A stretch of 33,458 nucleotides of DNA from Acidobacteriota bacterium. Its GTDB lineage: Bacteria; Acidobacteriota; Terriglobia; Terriglobales; SCQP01. Position numbers and translations under genes: made by a program. Below, piece after piece: positions 9,470 to 17,453 of this stretch; the first letter of the stretch is position 1; every line of letters starts with the position of its first letter. The notes beneath the pieces were generated by a model. The model did no database searches. It worked only from the letters and a program-made list of their open reading frames with translations, and was not told where the DNA came from. The stretch covers positions 1-33,458 of the forward strand of contig DAHUYO010000037.1 in the NCBI GenBank assembly GCA_027315185.1. The letters are read 5' to 3'.

Positions 9470-9482
9470 GCGGCGATGACGC

Positions 9483-12062
9483 CTAAAAGTGGACACCAAC
9501 CGTAGCGTACAGCGAGAAGGGCGCTCCCGGATAGGCCAGGACGTCGCCCGCTCCGGCGCCGAAGTAGCCGCCGGAGGAAACGAACTCATACTCGTTGTAC
9601 TGTTTGTTCAGCAGGTTGAGCGCCGTCAAGCGGAGATCGAACCGGTTGATCGGGACGTTGACGCCGAAATTGAGCGTCCCGAAGTTCGGCATCGTCTGCT
9701 GGCTGGGTGTGCCCACGTTGTTGTCGAAGATGGTTTGCGTGCCGGTGAACTGATACCATAGCCGCGGTTCCACCACCACGTTCTCGCTGACCATCCAGGT
9801 GTAACTGCCGCCGACGTTCAGGATGTTTTGCGGCACGTACGGAACCGGAAGGTTGCTGAAGTTCACGCCGCCGCCCTGGTTCGCGCCGTTGACGATCAGG
9901 TTGGGCAGGAACCAGTTGGTGTAGGCCGCGCGTTCGAACGTACCGTTCAGGAAAAGGCCGAGGTTTTGGCTCGGGTTGGCGTCGAAGAACCAATCCAATC
10001 CCTTGTACCGCGAGTTGGCGGTGGCGTAGATCGTGTCGCCGTTGGCCAAGCCGCGATCCAATTCCTGATTTTTGAACAGCAGTTGGAAGTAGTTGGCGCC
10101 GAACAAGAGCCGCGTCACCGGGCCCACGCGCAGAAAGTGAACCTTCGCGCCGGCTTGCGAGTACTCCGCGGTGGATAGCCGATAGGATGCGGGGTCCACG
10201 CTCTGGAACATTCCGCCGCCGCCGCCCAGCGCCGGTGTCCGCAGCTCCTCGTCGTAGCCGCCGTACAGGTTGAGCCACTCGGTGGGCCGGATGGAAATAT
10301 TCAGCGACGGCTCCCAGCCGCCGCGCTGCTCCTTGGCGTCGCAGGCGGAACTTTGCACCTTGACGTTGCCCGGGGTGGAGGTGACCAGACCGTTCAAATA
10401 GCAGTGGCTGGACAAAACCACTCCGGGCTGGAAAACGAAGTCGTTCAGCACTTGATTGGAATACACCACCAGCGTATTCAGATACCGCGCCCCGGGCGTG
10501 ATCGTCAGCCAGGACACCGGCCGGATCTGATCCTGAAAAAAGGCCGCGTATTGGTCTTGATTGAACAGCGAGGAGCGGATCTTGGCGCCAATGTTGACCA
10601 GTGCACCGGTGCCGGTGTCGTGAAAGTTGTTGCGGCTGTTGTACAGCGTGTGGATGAAGTAGCCGCCCACGGTGAAGGTGTTGAACGGCAGCGTCTTGGC
10701 CAGCCATAGTTGCTGGCCGAACGCCTTGGTGAAGGGATTGTTCCACTCCTGAACCTGCGGTCCGGGGTTATAGACGTCGTTCATGCGGAAATGCAGCCGA
10801 TGAATCAGCTCATACCAGCTCTGCCCGTGCAGGACCGTGGTCGGGTCCAGATCCAGATTCAAGTTGGCGTAGAGCAAGCCCAGCTTGTTGGTGTCGTATT
10901 TTTCGTAGTTGGCGAAAGGCACCGTCGCATAGAAGCCGGAGGCCTGCTGGCTGTACGGCGCGCCGGTAGGCGTTCCATCCATGGTCAAGCCGGGAACCGT
11001 GTTGACCGGGATCACCTGCGCGCGATAGGCCTCGGCGTCGGAGTAGTAGTAACCGACCGAGAACGTGCCATTGCTGAAGTCCCGAATCGCCTTGCCGAAG
11101 AATGCGTAATCATGCTCGGGATTCTTGAAGCCGTCGGGGCTGATGCGGTAGTTGTTGCCGCTGCCGTGGCCGCCGCCGAAGACCGCCGACCAGTGCTTGT
11201 AAGTCCCCGTCGTGAAGTCGAAGTTGGTGGTTTCCTGGTTGTAGCTGCCGTAGGTCTGCGACAGGCTGAAGTGCATATGGTCGGCGGGCTGAATCGGGGT
11301 GAACTCCACGCCGCCGGCAACGTTGTTGTACCAGCGGTCCACCGGGCTGCCCGGCCCGTAGGTCACGCTGGTGCTGTTGATCAGCGCGCCCTGCGGGAAC
11401 ATATTGGACTGCCACAAGCCGGTGGCGGGATCGGCCACGGGGATCCCGTCAAAGGTGATGCCGACGTCGCCGGCGGTGGTGAAGCCGCCATAGCCGCCCC
11501 AGCCTTGCTGGATGCCGTTCAGCGTGATCGTGCTCTTGGTGGCGCCAGTGTCACCGAAACCGGTGACATTGATCCCTGGAGCGACGGTGAGGATCTGGGC
11601 CGCGCCGGAGACCGGGCTCAATGCGTTGATCTGGTCGCGGCCGATGACCCGCAACGACTCCGACGCTTCGAATACCTGCACCGGCGACAGCGCCACCTTG
11701 GCGCCCTTGACCGCCCCGCCGCGGACCATCACCGATTGCATCTGCTCCGGCAGCCCCATGCGCAGCGAAAATTGCGCCGTGGCGCCGGTCCGAACTGCCG
11801 CCTCCTCCACCAGCGGAGAGAACCCCGTCCTGCGCGCCGTCACTTGGTACACGCCCGCCGGCAGGCCCGTGAACTGAAAATCGCCCTGCGGTCCGGTCAT
11901 TTGGCTGCTGCTGTAGGAGCCCGAGACCGCGGTGATTTGCACCCCGGGAACGGCAGCGCCGGTTTGATCCAGCACCGTTCCGGAAAGATTGCCAGTGGCT
12001 TGCGCCATGGCGGGACTCGCAAGGAAAACAGCGAGAAAGCAGGCCATTGCCCATCGTTTCAT
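9483..12062 (-). CDS. TonB-dependent outer-membrane receptor with carboxypeptidase-regulatory-like domain
   Basis: 859 aa outer-membrane transporter driven by TonB. The start at 12062 is set by GGAG 5 bases upstream and a clean signal peptide (MACFLAVFLASPAMAQA). The frame runs on further upstream but without coding character. Domains in order: a CarboxypepD_reg-like beta-sandwich at about 24-105 (LSGTVLDQTGAAVPGVQITA, DFQFTGLPAGVYQVTARRTG), a plug at about 120-260 (SGAAQILTVAPGINVTGFGD, FDGIPVADPATGLWQ), then a long aromatic-rich beta-barrel ending in VGVHF. The terminal Phe is the usual outer-membrane insertion signal. The substrate is not shown by the protein. The upstream PHO-box-like repeats and the downstream phosphoesterase suggest a phosphorus-containing compound (inference). 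Confidence 0.93.
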   Translation of the reverse strand: MKRWAMACFLAVFLASPAMAQATGNLSGTVLDQTGAAVPGVQITAVSGSYSSSQMTGPQGDFQFTGLPAGVYQVTARRTGFSPLVEEAAVRTGATAQFSLRMGLPEQMQSVMVRGGAVKGAKVALSPVQVFEASESLRVIGRDQINALSPVSGAAQILTVAPGINVTGFGDTGATKSTITLNGIQQGWGGYGGFTTAGDVGITFDGIPVADPATGLWQSNMFPQGALINSTSVTYGPGSPVDRWYNNVAGGVEFTPIQPADHMHFSLSQTYGSYNQETTNFDFTTGTYKHWSAVFGGGHGSGNNYRISPDGFKNPEHDYAFFGKAIRDFSNGTFSVGYYYSDAEAYRAQVIPVNTVPGLTMDGTPTGAPYSQQASGFYATVPFANYEKYDTNKLGLLYANLNLDLDPTTVLHGQSWYELIHRLHFRMNDVYNPGPQVQEWNNPFTKAFGQQLWLAKTLPFNTFTVGGYFIHTLYNSRNNFHDTGTGALVNIGAKIRSSLFNQDQYAAFFQDQIRPVSWLTITPGARYLNTLVVYSNQVLNDFVFQPGVVLSSHCYLNGLVTSTPGNVKVQSSACDAKEQRGGWEPSLNISIRPTEWLNLYGGYDEELRTPALGGGGGMFQSVDPASYRLSTAEYSQAGAKVHFLRVGPVTRLLFGANYFQLLFKNQELDRGLANGDTIYATANSRYKGLDWFFDANPSQNLGLFLNGTFERAAYTNWFLPNLIVNGANQGGGVNFSNLPVPYVPQNILNVGGSYTWMVSENVVVEPRLWYQFTGTQTIFDNNVGTPSQQTMPNFGTLNFGVNVPINRFDLRLTALNLLNKQYNEYEFVSSGGYFGAGAGDVLAYPGAPFSLYATVGVHF

Positions 12063-12161
12063 TTCATCTCCGAGTCGTGTCATAAGTTCGAAGTTGGTTG
12101 GGTGAGTGGGAGAGATTGCAGGAACATCACGGCTAGAGTGCCCGTCCGCGGGCGCGGCGGC

Positions 12162-12180
12162 GATGACGGTTCCGTGACAC
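12162..12180 (-). promoter_or_regulatory. PHO-box-like site 1
   Basis: On the minus strand this reads GTGTCACGGAACCGTCATC: two TGTCA/CGTCA half-sites 11 bases apart, the layout bound by a PhoB dimer. By eye it matches 14 of 19 positions of the enterobacterial consensus (CTGTCAT, four bases, CTGTCA). It lies about 100 bases upstream of the receptor start and in the same orientation as site 2. Confidence 0.4.
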
Positions 12181-12200
12181 TTCCCCAGGCAGCCGCCAAC

Positions 12201-12219
12201 GATGACGGTTTGATGACAG
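12201..12219 (-). promoter_or_regulatory. PHO-box-like site 2 (strong match)
   Basis: On the minus strand this reads CTGTCATCAAACCGTCATC, which matches the enterobacterial PHO box at 17 of 19 positions by eye, with half-sites 11 bases apart. It is a direct repeat of site 1, 39 bases further upstream of the receptor gene. It suggests control by phosphate starvation through a PhoB-type regulator. The PhoB consensus of this phylum is not known to me, so this is inference. Confidence 0.5.
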
Positions 12220-12318
12220 CTCGCTTGCCGACCCGCTAACAATTCAGGTGCGGCGACTTCGGACTGAAGCGCGGGCCGCCGACGGTGTTTTGGCCACGCC
12301 GAAGCCTTGCACCCGCTG

Positions 12319-12603
12319 CTAGGAAGGAAAGTCCGAATCGCTCGGGTTGAATTCCGGGTTGTTATTGGGCGCGTCGCAGCTGGGCGTGTTGAACAGGCTG
12401 CGGGCGTCCAATCGGCATTGCGGACGCAAGCACTCACTCCGCCGAAAGGTCCTGCGCAGCGAAAGATCGAAGCGTGATTGGAGCTGACCGCGGAAGTTGT
12501 TCCGGCTGGCGTGAACCCGGTCTCGCTCAATGTCGCGCCAAAGGACTGGCCGCAACTCAACCCGAGGCCGGCCTCCAGCGCGCCCCGCCCGCCGGGATTC
12601 CAA
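12319..12603 (-). pseudogene. remnant of the C-terminal part of a TonB-dependent receptor
   Basis: The minus-strand frame carries RDIERDRVHASRNNFRG, QSRFDLSLRRTF, then RLDARSLFNTP and DAPNNNPEFNPSDSDF. This order is typical of the last ~100 residues of acidobacterial TonB-dependent receptors, where a line such as FRLDAFNLFNTPxFDAPNNN is followed by about 50 more residues ending in an aromatic. Here the frame stops right after DSDFPS, and there is no signal peptide or plug upstream. The residues ECLRPQCRLDARSLFNTPSC look like a worn version of the usual text. It is therefore a two-sided truncated fragment. It does not join in frame to the intact receptor at 9483-12062. Confidence 0.5.
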
Positions 12604-12851
12604 GCCGTGGACGGGAGCGCGCCCGACCGGAATGCAACGGCGCCTTCGATTTTCGGCAGCCCCGGCCGCCCGTGCCGTAACGGATTTGTTACAGCATTCG
12701 TCCCGCCGCGTGCATGGCGGGTCGTTTACGCGGCGCTCCCATGCCTTGGGCTGGAATTTGCAATGTCAAGCCGCTGTTAGGTTCTGCAACCAGCACCGCG
12801 CATGATGCGTCAAAGCTTTTAGGCAGAAAATCTGAGCCCGGGAGGCGCAAC

Positions 12852-13649
12852 ATGAAGGCGAAAATCGCGGCAATGGCCATGACCGTAGGCGTCATTTTTG
12901 GCGCGCTTGGCGCGTCGGCTTTGGCGGCGGCGCCTCCCGTGCCCAGGCGGCAGACTTCCAAGGCGGCGGCCAACCAAGCACTGGACCGGGAGATCCAGCA
13001 TTACCTGCACCAGCAATTTGCCCGGCACAAGTCCCTGGCGCATGTCACCGCCACCGTGTCGGACCGCGTCGTCACGTTGCGTGGTTCCGTCCCCGACTAC
13101 CGCGCGTATCTCCAGGCCGGCCACATCGCCCGACAAATCAGTTCGGTGAATGGCGTCATCGAGCAATTGCAGGTGAACGCGCCCACGGTGCCCGACGCCA
13201 AGCTGCGCCAGCAATTGGCCGCGCGGCTAACCTATGACCGCATGGGCGAAGGGCAAATCTTCAACAACCTGACGTTGCAGGTGCATGACGGCGTGGTCAC
13301 CGTCGGCGGGAACGTAGCGGATTACGCCAGCCGCGATTCCGCCCTGGACATCATCGCCGATACCAAGGGCGTGAAGGCGGTGCGGGACCACATCCACGTG
13401 GCGCCGACCTCCATCTTCGACGACCAAATCCGTTTCCAGACCGCCCGCGCCATCTACGGCAATCCCGCGTTGCAGCGGTACGCCTTAAATCCCGCCCACC
13501 CCATTCGCATAGTGGTCAATAATGGCCATGTGACTCTCTACGGCGTGGTGGCGAGCCAATTGGATCGCAGGGTCGCCGGCAACGCCGCCCGCCAGGTGCC
13601 AGGCGTGTTCAGCGTCAAGAACGACCTGGTCGTGGCCCCGGGCACATAA
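12852..13649 (+). CDS. periplasmic protein with three BON domains
   Basis: 265 aa. The ATG at 12852 follows GGGAGG at 6-7 bases, so I prefer it to the longer open frame. A signal peptide is clear (AMTVGVIFGALGASALAAAP, about residues 8-28). Three BON units follow, at about 42-108 (VTATVSDRVVTLRGSVPDY), 112-178 (LTLQVHDGVVTVGGNVADY) and 186-262 (RIVVNNGHVTLYGVVASQ). Each has the pattern of a beta-strand pair closed by VxxVxxxL/I. BON domains (as in OsmY and Kbp) bind lipid surfaces or potassium and often answer osmotic or envelope stress. The protein probably acts in the periplasm at a membrane. It stands alone, with the AI-2E-type transporter gene 63 bp downstream. Confidence 0.9.
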   Translation: MKAKIAAMAMTVGVIFGALGASALAAAPPVPRRQTSKAAANQALDREIQHYLHQQFARHKSLAHVTATVSDRVVTLRGSVPDYRAYLQAGHIARQISSVNGVIEQLQVNAPTVPDAKLRQQLAARLTYDRMGEGQIFNNLTLQVHDGVVTVGGNVADYASRDSALDIIADTKGVKAVRDHIHVAPTSIFDDQIRFQTARAIYGNPALQRYALNPAHPIRIVVNNGHVTLYGVVASQLDRRVAGNAARQVPGVFSVKNDLVVAPGT

Positions 13650-13712
13650 CTCGAATCGTGCGGCGCCGTCCGCCAGCCAGGGCGGCGCCGGCAGGCAGGG
13701 TATCCAACTCTA

Positions 13713-14867
13713 GTGGCAATTTCCGCACCCTCCAAGGCCGTCAGCCCAGAACCCAGCGGCTCCGGGAGCGATGTCTTGCCTTTCCTCGAAACGCGCACCG
13801 TCCGCGTATTGACCACGACGCTGATCTATGCCGTCGTGTTGGGGTTCATCTGGTATGCGCGGTACATGCTGGTCGCGTTTTTGCTCGGACTGCTGTTCGC
13901 CTACGTGCTGGAGCCACTGGTGCCCTGGGTGCAAAAGGGACTGCGCTTGCCGCGCAACGGCGCCATCACCGTCATCTACGCCGCGCTAGTGCTTTTCGTC
14001 GCCCTGCTGCTTTTCCGCTTCGGTCCGGTGGCGGTGCACCAGATCGAGCATCTCGACCGCGACCTGCCCGTGCTGACGCAACGTCTGGCCAGCGGCACTC
14101 TCATCACCCATTTGGGCCAAACGCACGGCTGGAGCCCCCGCACCCAGGCCGAACTCACTACCATTCTGACCCAGCACCGCGGCACGATTGTCGTGATCGA
14201 ACATGAAGTGACCAATTACGTCACCGCCTTCATCAAGAACATTTGGTGGTTCGGCTTGATTCCGCTGTTAAGCGTGTTTTTCCTGGTCAGCGGCGAAACC
14301 CTGGGCCGCGGCATCATTGACCTCGCGCGGCGCCGCGCGAGGCGGGAGTTCCTGGATGCCTTGCTTTCCGACTTGCATGACGTCTGGGGGCATTTCATCC
14401 GCTCCCAGCTCATTTTGATGCTCATCGCCATCGTCGTCTACATCGGCTTTTTAACCCTGATCGGCATGCCCTACCCTCTCGCCATCGGACTGGCCGCGGG
14501 CCTCTTTGAGTTCATCCCCACCCTCGGACCGATCATCGCCGCGATTCTCATCTTGGGCGCCGCCTTTGTCTTCGGCTTCGGCCATTGGATGTTGCTGATC
14601 GCCTTTTTGGCGGTGTGGCGCGTGGAGCAGGACTACGTCAACGCGCCCAAGATCATGGGCAGCCGTCTGAACATTCATCCCTTCCTGGTCATCTTCGCGG
14701 TCTTGACCGGCGCGGAGATCGCCGGGATTTTAGGGGTCTTCCTGTCCGTGCCCATCGTCGCCAGCCTGCGTGTCTTTTGGCTGCGTTGGCAGGCCTTCAA
14801 CGCCGCCCGCTACATGGCCCCGGTTACCCCTTCGGCCTCGGGCCCCCAGCCACCCATCGCGCCGTAA
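13713..14867 (+). CDS. AI-2E / PerM family membrane protein
   Basis: 384 aa polytopic inner-membrane protein of the family formerly called UPF0118 (TqsA, PerM). It starts at a GTG (13713). About seven to eight hydrophobic segments are visible. The N-terminal pair (VLTTTLIYAVVLGFIWYARY, MLVAFLLGLLFAYVLEPLV) contains the family's early LxPLV motif. A long soluble loop lies at about 105-175, and the conserved GMPYPLAIGLAAGLFEFIPTLGP is at about 250-272. RVEQDYVNAPKIMGSRLNIHP near 308-328 is the family signature. Members export quorum signals, peptides or Na+, so the substrate here cannot be named. The Pro-rich tail is variable. A weak ribosome-binding site and the GTG start suggest modest expression. 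Confidence 0.93.
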   Translation: MAISAPSKAVSPEPSGSGSDVLPFLETRTVRVLTTTLIYAVVLGFIWYARYMLVAFLLGLLFAYVLEPLVPWVQKGLRLPRNGAITVIYAALVLFVALLLFRFGPVAVHQIEHLDRDLPVLTQRLASGTLITHLGQTHGWSPRTQAELTTILTQHRGTIVVIEHEVTNYVTAFIKNIWWFGLIPLLSVFFLVSGETLGRGIIDLARRRARREFLDALLSDLHDVWGHFIRSQLILMLIAIVVYIGFLTLIGMPYPLAIGLAAGLFEFIPTLGPIIAAILILGAAFVFGFGHWMLLIAFLAVWRVEQDYVNAPKIMGSRLNIHPFLVIFAVLTGAEIAGILGVFLSVPIVASLRVFWLRWQAFNAARYMAPVTPSASGPQPPIAP

Positions 14868-14911
14868 CCGCCTCCGGCCGGTCGCGGCTGTTCGCCTGCC
14901 CTCGCGGCATT

Positions 14912-14917
14912 TATAAT
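14912..14917 (+). promoter_or_regulatory. -10-like element ahead of the ccsA-like/hemA pair
   Basis: A perfect TATAAT lies 24 bases before the ATG at 14942, in an otherwise GC-rich gap. The hexamer 17 bases upstream (TGTTCG) is a poor -35. RNA would start near 14924 with a short leader and cover both genes of the pair. Confidence 0.4.
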
Positions 14918-14941
14918 TGACCTTAGGTTCCGCGGCTCCGG

Positions 14942-15784
14942 ATGGTGAATTTCAGTCTCTTTTGGGCCCGTATGGCCCTCAGCCTGTACACGTTCGGCCT
15001 GGCCACCGCTTGGATCACTTTGGCGGTGCGGCGCCAGACCCTGTTCCGGCTGGCCCGCGGCGCCGTCGCCCTGGGCTTTTGCTTTCAGTTTGTCAGCTTG
15101 GTGGAAACCGGCGTCGTCACCGGTCATTTCCCGATCACGCAGTACAGCGAAGCCAGCAGCCTGCTGGCGTTTCTGATCGTCGCGGTGTTTTTGGCGGCCT
15201 ATCGCTTTTATTCCCCGCCCTCGCTGGCGGTGGTGGTCTTTCCCCTCGTCTTCGCCCTCACGCTGACCTCCATCTACGGCAGCGACGGCGTGGCGCGGGT
15301 GGGGGTGGGCTCACCGGCGGCCAGCGTGCGCAATGGCTGGATCTACCTGCACGCGGTCTTGATTTTCTTGGGCTATGCGGCGCTGGTGCTGGCCTTCGCC
15401 GGCGGCATTCTGTTCCTGCTGGCGGAGCGCCGCCTGCGCCAACGCCCCCCCAAACCCAGCCCCAGCCGCTGGCTGCCGCCGTTGGAGACGCTGGATCGCT
15501 TCAGCTATCGCGCCCTGTTGATCGGCTTCCCATTGCTCACCGCCGGTCTGGCGATCGGCCTGTACTGGGCTGACGCCATGTGGGGCACGTTGGATTTGAG
15601 CGACCCCAAGATCGCCCTCACGCTGCTGGCCTGGGTGGTCTATTTGCTGCTCTTGTTTTCCCGCTGGTCGGGAGGCTGGCGCGGCCGCCGTGCCGCGTAC
15701 GCCACGGTGCTGTGCTTTGTCATCGCCGCCGCCGGCTGGCTCTCCGGCAACGCCAGCGGATTGCACCACTTTTTTCCGCGATGA
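14942..15784 (+). CDS. CcsA/HemX-like cytochrome c assembly membrane protein
   Basis: 280 aa with eight or so membrane segments, matching the CcsA/CcmC/HemX-type cytochrome c assembly family. Visible elements are an N-terminal helix (ALSLYTFGLATAWITLAV), GVVTGHFPITQYSEASSLLAF, WIYLHAVLIFLGYAALVLAF with its His, LLIGFPLLTAGLAIGLYWAD, and a final HHFFPR. The short WxWD-type tryptophan motif of heme handlers is not plainly seen (the loop WADAMWGTLDLSD is the nearest). The stop overlaps the hemA start as ATGA, so the two are translated together. In Bacillus, hemX next to hemA controls the level of HemA; a similar role is possible here. System II cytochrome c assembly is the other choice, but no ccsB/resB is adjacent. 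Confidence 0.85.
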   Translation: MVNFSLFWARMALSLYTFGLATAWITLAVRRQTLFRLARGAVALGFCFQFVSLVETGVVTGHFPITQYSEASSLLAFLIVAVFLAAYRFYSPPSLAVVVFPLVFALTLTSIYGSDGVARVGVGSPAASVRNGWIYLHAVLIFLGYAALVLAFAGGILFLLAERRLRQRPPKPSPSRWLPPLETLDRFSYRALLIGFPLLTAGLAIGLYWADAMWGTLDLSDPKIALTLLAWVVYLLLLFSRWSGGWRGRRAAYATVLCFVIAAAGWLSGNASGLHHFFPR

Positions 15785-17193
15785 ATTATCTCCTCATCGG
15801 CGTCAGCCACCATACCGCCGAAGTGGCGCGGCGCGAAGGCTATGCACTGGCCCCGGAACAAATTCCCGCGGCGCTGGCCCGGCTGCTGGCGTGGCCTGGC
15901 GTCAATGACGCCCTGATTCTGTCCACCTGCAACCGCGTGGAACTGGTTTTCGCCACCGAGCCTGAGGACTGGAATCCTTGGCCGGCGCTGGCTGCGATTT
16001 ATGGTCGCGACCTCACGGCGAACGCCGGGGACTTTTATTGCCATCGCGGTGACGCCGCGGTGCGGCACTTGTTTCGCGTCGCCGCCAGCCTGGATTCGCA
16101 AGTCATCGGCGAACCCCAGATCCTCGGCCAGATCAAGGCCGCCTATGCCGATTCCCGCGCCGCCGGGGGCATGCGCGGCGGCCTGCACCCGCTGCTGGCC
16201 CGCGCCTTCAGCACCGCCAAACGCGTCCGCCGGGAGACAGGACTCGGCCGCCACGCGGTTTCCATCAGCCGCACCGCCGCCGGCCTCGCGCAGCAGATCT
16301 TCGGCGACCTGCAAGGCCGCTGCGTGCTGCTGATCGGCGCGGGGGAAACCGGCGCGCTCGCCGCCAGCCATTTCCTGCGCCAAGGCGCCAGCCACCTGCT
16401 GGTCGCCAGCCGCACGCCGGAGCACGCCGCGGCGCTGGCGGCCCAGCATCACGGCGCCGTCATCCCGTTCGGCGCCTGGACCGAGGCGGCCGCCGCCGAC
16501 ATCATCATCAGTTGTACCGGCGCCACCCGACCCATTCTCGACCGCGCCGCCGTGGCGGCGATCCTGGCCCGCCGCCGCGCGCGTCCGCTGCTATTGCTGG
16601 ATATTGCCGTGCCGCGCGATATCGCCCCCGATGCCGGTCAATTGGACAACGCATTTTTGTACAACATTGACGACCTGCGCGCCGCCGTGGACCTCAACCT
16701 GGCCCAGCGTCAGCAGGAGGCGGTGCGCGCCGAAACGCTCATCGAGCAGGAGACGGCCAAGTTCCAGCGCGCCGCCCGCGGCGTGCAAGCGGCGCCGGTC
16801 ATTTCCGCCCTCCGCGCCCAATGCGAGCAAATCCGCCAGCGGGAAATGGAACGCCTCAGCCCCAAGCTGGCCCGCCTGCCCGACGACCAGCGGGCGTTCG
16901 TGGAAGCGTGGGTGGACACCTTTAGCCACGGCCTGATGCAAAAATGGCTGCATCGCCCGCTCACCGCCATCAAGGCGGCGGCCCGCGCCGGCGACGACGC
17001 CCGGCTGGTGGAGGCGTTGGACCAACTGTTTGCTCCCCCCACCGGACCGGTCCCGCTGCCCCTGCCCGCGGAAGCAGCGGAGGCGGCGGCCGCCGCTCCT
17101 CCCGCGGAACCCGCCGCCGCGGCGCCCGCCGCCGACGACGATGCCAGAACCGACCCCTCCCCGGCGCGGTCCGCGCGCCACGGCGCCGGCTAA
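15781..17193 (+). CDS. hemA: glutamyl-tRNA reductase
   Basis: First committed step of C5-pathway tetrapyrrole synthesis: reduces glutamyl-tRNA to glutamate-1-semialdehyde with NADPH. 470 aa (usual about 420). The N-terminal catalytic domain shows GVSHHTA (7-13) and nucleophile Cys50 in LSTCNRVEL. The substrate-binding stretch SLDSQVIGEPQILGQIKAAY is at about 101-120. The NADPH domain has LLIGAGETGALAASHFLRQG, and DIAVPRDIAPD follows. The dimerisation domain is rich in Arg/Glu helices (QIRQREMERLSPKLARLP). The last ~40 residues are a low-complexity Ala/Pro/Glu tail, an addition to the family core. It is coupled to the upstream membrane protein by ATGA overlap. hemC is not next to it. Confidence 0.97.
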   Translation: MNYLLIGVSHHTAEVARREGYALAPEQIPAALARLLAWPGVNDALILSTCNRVELVFATEPEDWNPWPALAAIYGRDLTANAGDFYCHRGDAAVRHLFRVAASLDSQVIGEPQILGQIKAAYADSRAAGGMRGGLHPLLARAFSTAKRVRRETGLGRHAVSISRTAAGLAQQIFGDLQGRCVLLIGAGETGALAASHFLRQGASHLLVASRTPEHAAALAAQHHGAVIPFGAWTEAAAADIIISCTGATRPILDRAAVAAILARRRARPLLLLDIAVPRDIAPDAGQLDNAFLYNIDDLRAAVDLNLAQRQQEAVRAETLIEQETAKFQRAARGVQAAPVISALRAQCEQIRQREMERLSPKLARLPDDQRAFVEAWVDTFSHGLMQKWLHRPLTAIKAAARAGDDARLVEALDQLFAPPTGPVPLPLPAEAAEAAAAAPPAEPAAAAPAADDDARTDPSPARSARHGAG

Positions 17194-17253
17194 TTCGCCG
17201 CCCTTGCCGGCCCGCCTTCGGCTCGCCGCAGCCCCGATCCGCCCTGGCGCATC

Positions 17254-17259
17254 TATACT
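17254..17259 (+). promoter_or_regulatory. -10-like element in the leader of the sigma-factor operon
   Basis: TATACT at 17254-17259 stands out in a GC-rich gap of 260 bases. No good -35 hexamer lies 16-18 bases upstream, so this may be read by an alternative sigma factor or may be chance. RNA would start about 50 bases before the hairpin at 17315. Confidence 0.3.
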
Positions 17260-17314
17260 TGCTAACAGCAGAATTGGATGCGGCGGCCGCCCATGAACCC
17301 GGCAGCCGGGGACG

Positions 17315-17346
17315 GCGCCCCCGGGGCAACCCGGGGCGCGTTTTCT
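17315..17346 (+). terminator. GC hairpin with T-run between hemA and the ECF sigma gene
   Basis: GCGCCCCCGGG (17315-17325) pairs with CCCGGGGCGC (17330-17339), allowing one bulged C, and TTTT follows at 17341-17344. This is the best intrinsic-terminator shape in the window. It lies 121 bases after hemA and 108 before the sigma-factor start. It may simply end hemA transcription; if the TATACT upstream is a real promoter, it would act as an attenuator in the operon leader. Confidence 0.55.
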
Positions 17347-17453
17347 CCGTAATAAGCCCGGAGCTGGCGCGTAGATTCGCTAGGAGCGATCGCGTGCCGG
17401 CTGCCATTTCCTCATCGGGTTCGTCCACGCCGTCCCGCCGCTGGGCCTGCGCC

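Larger units (their letters stand above)
12063..12851. other. 789-bp non-coding stretch with regulatory sites and a gene remnant
   Basis: Lies between divergent genes. The left part (12063-12240) holds the receptor leader and two PHO-box-like sites. The middle (12319-12603) holds the receptor remnant. The right part is less GC-rich than its surroundings and has an inverted repeat GTAAC-6-GTTAC at 12677-12692, a possible operator for the BON-domain gene. I see no clear -35/-10 pair for that gene and no RNA gene. Confidence 0.6.

Noticed and set aside
7482-9479. Plus-strand open frame of about 660 codons
   Set aside because: Antisense to the phosphoesterase; the other strand has the signal peptide and active-site motifs.
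10710-12239. Plus-strand open frame of about 500 codons
   Set aside because: Antisense to the TonB-dependent receptor, whose domains and C-terminal Phe are clear; no recognisable protein on the plus strand.
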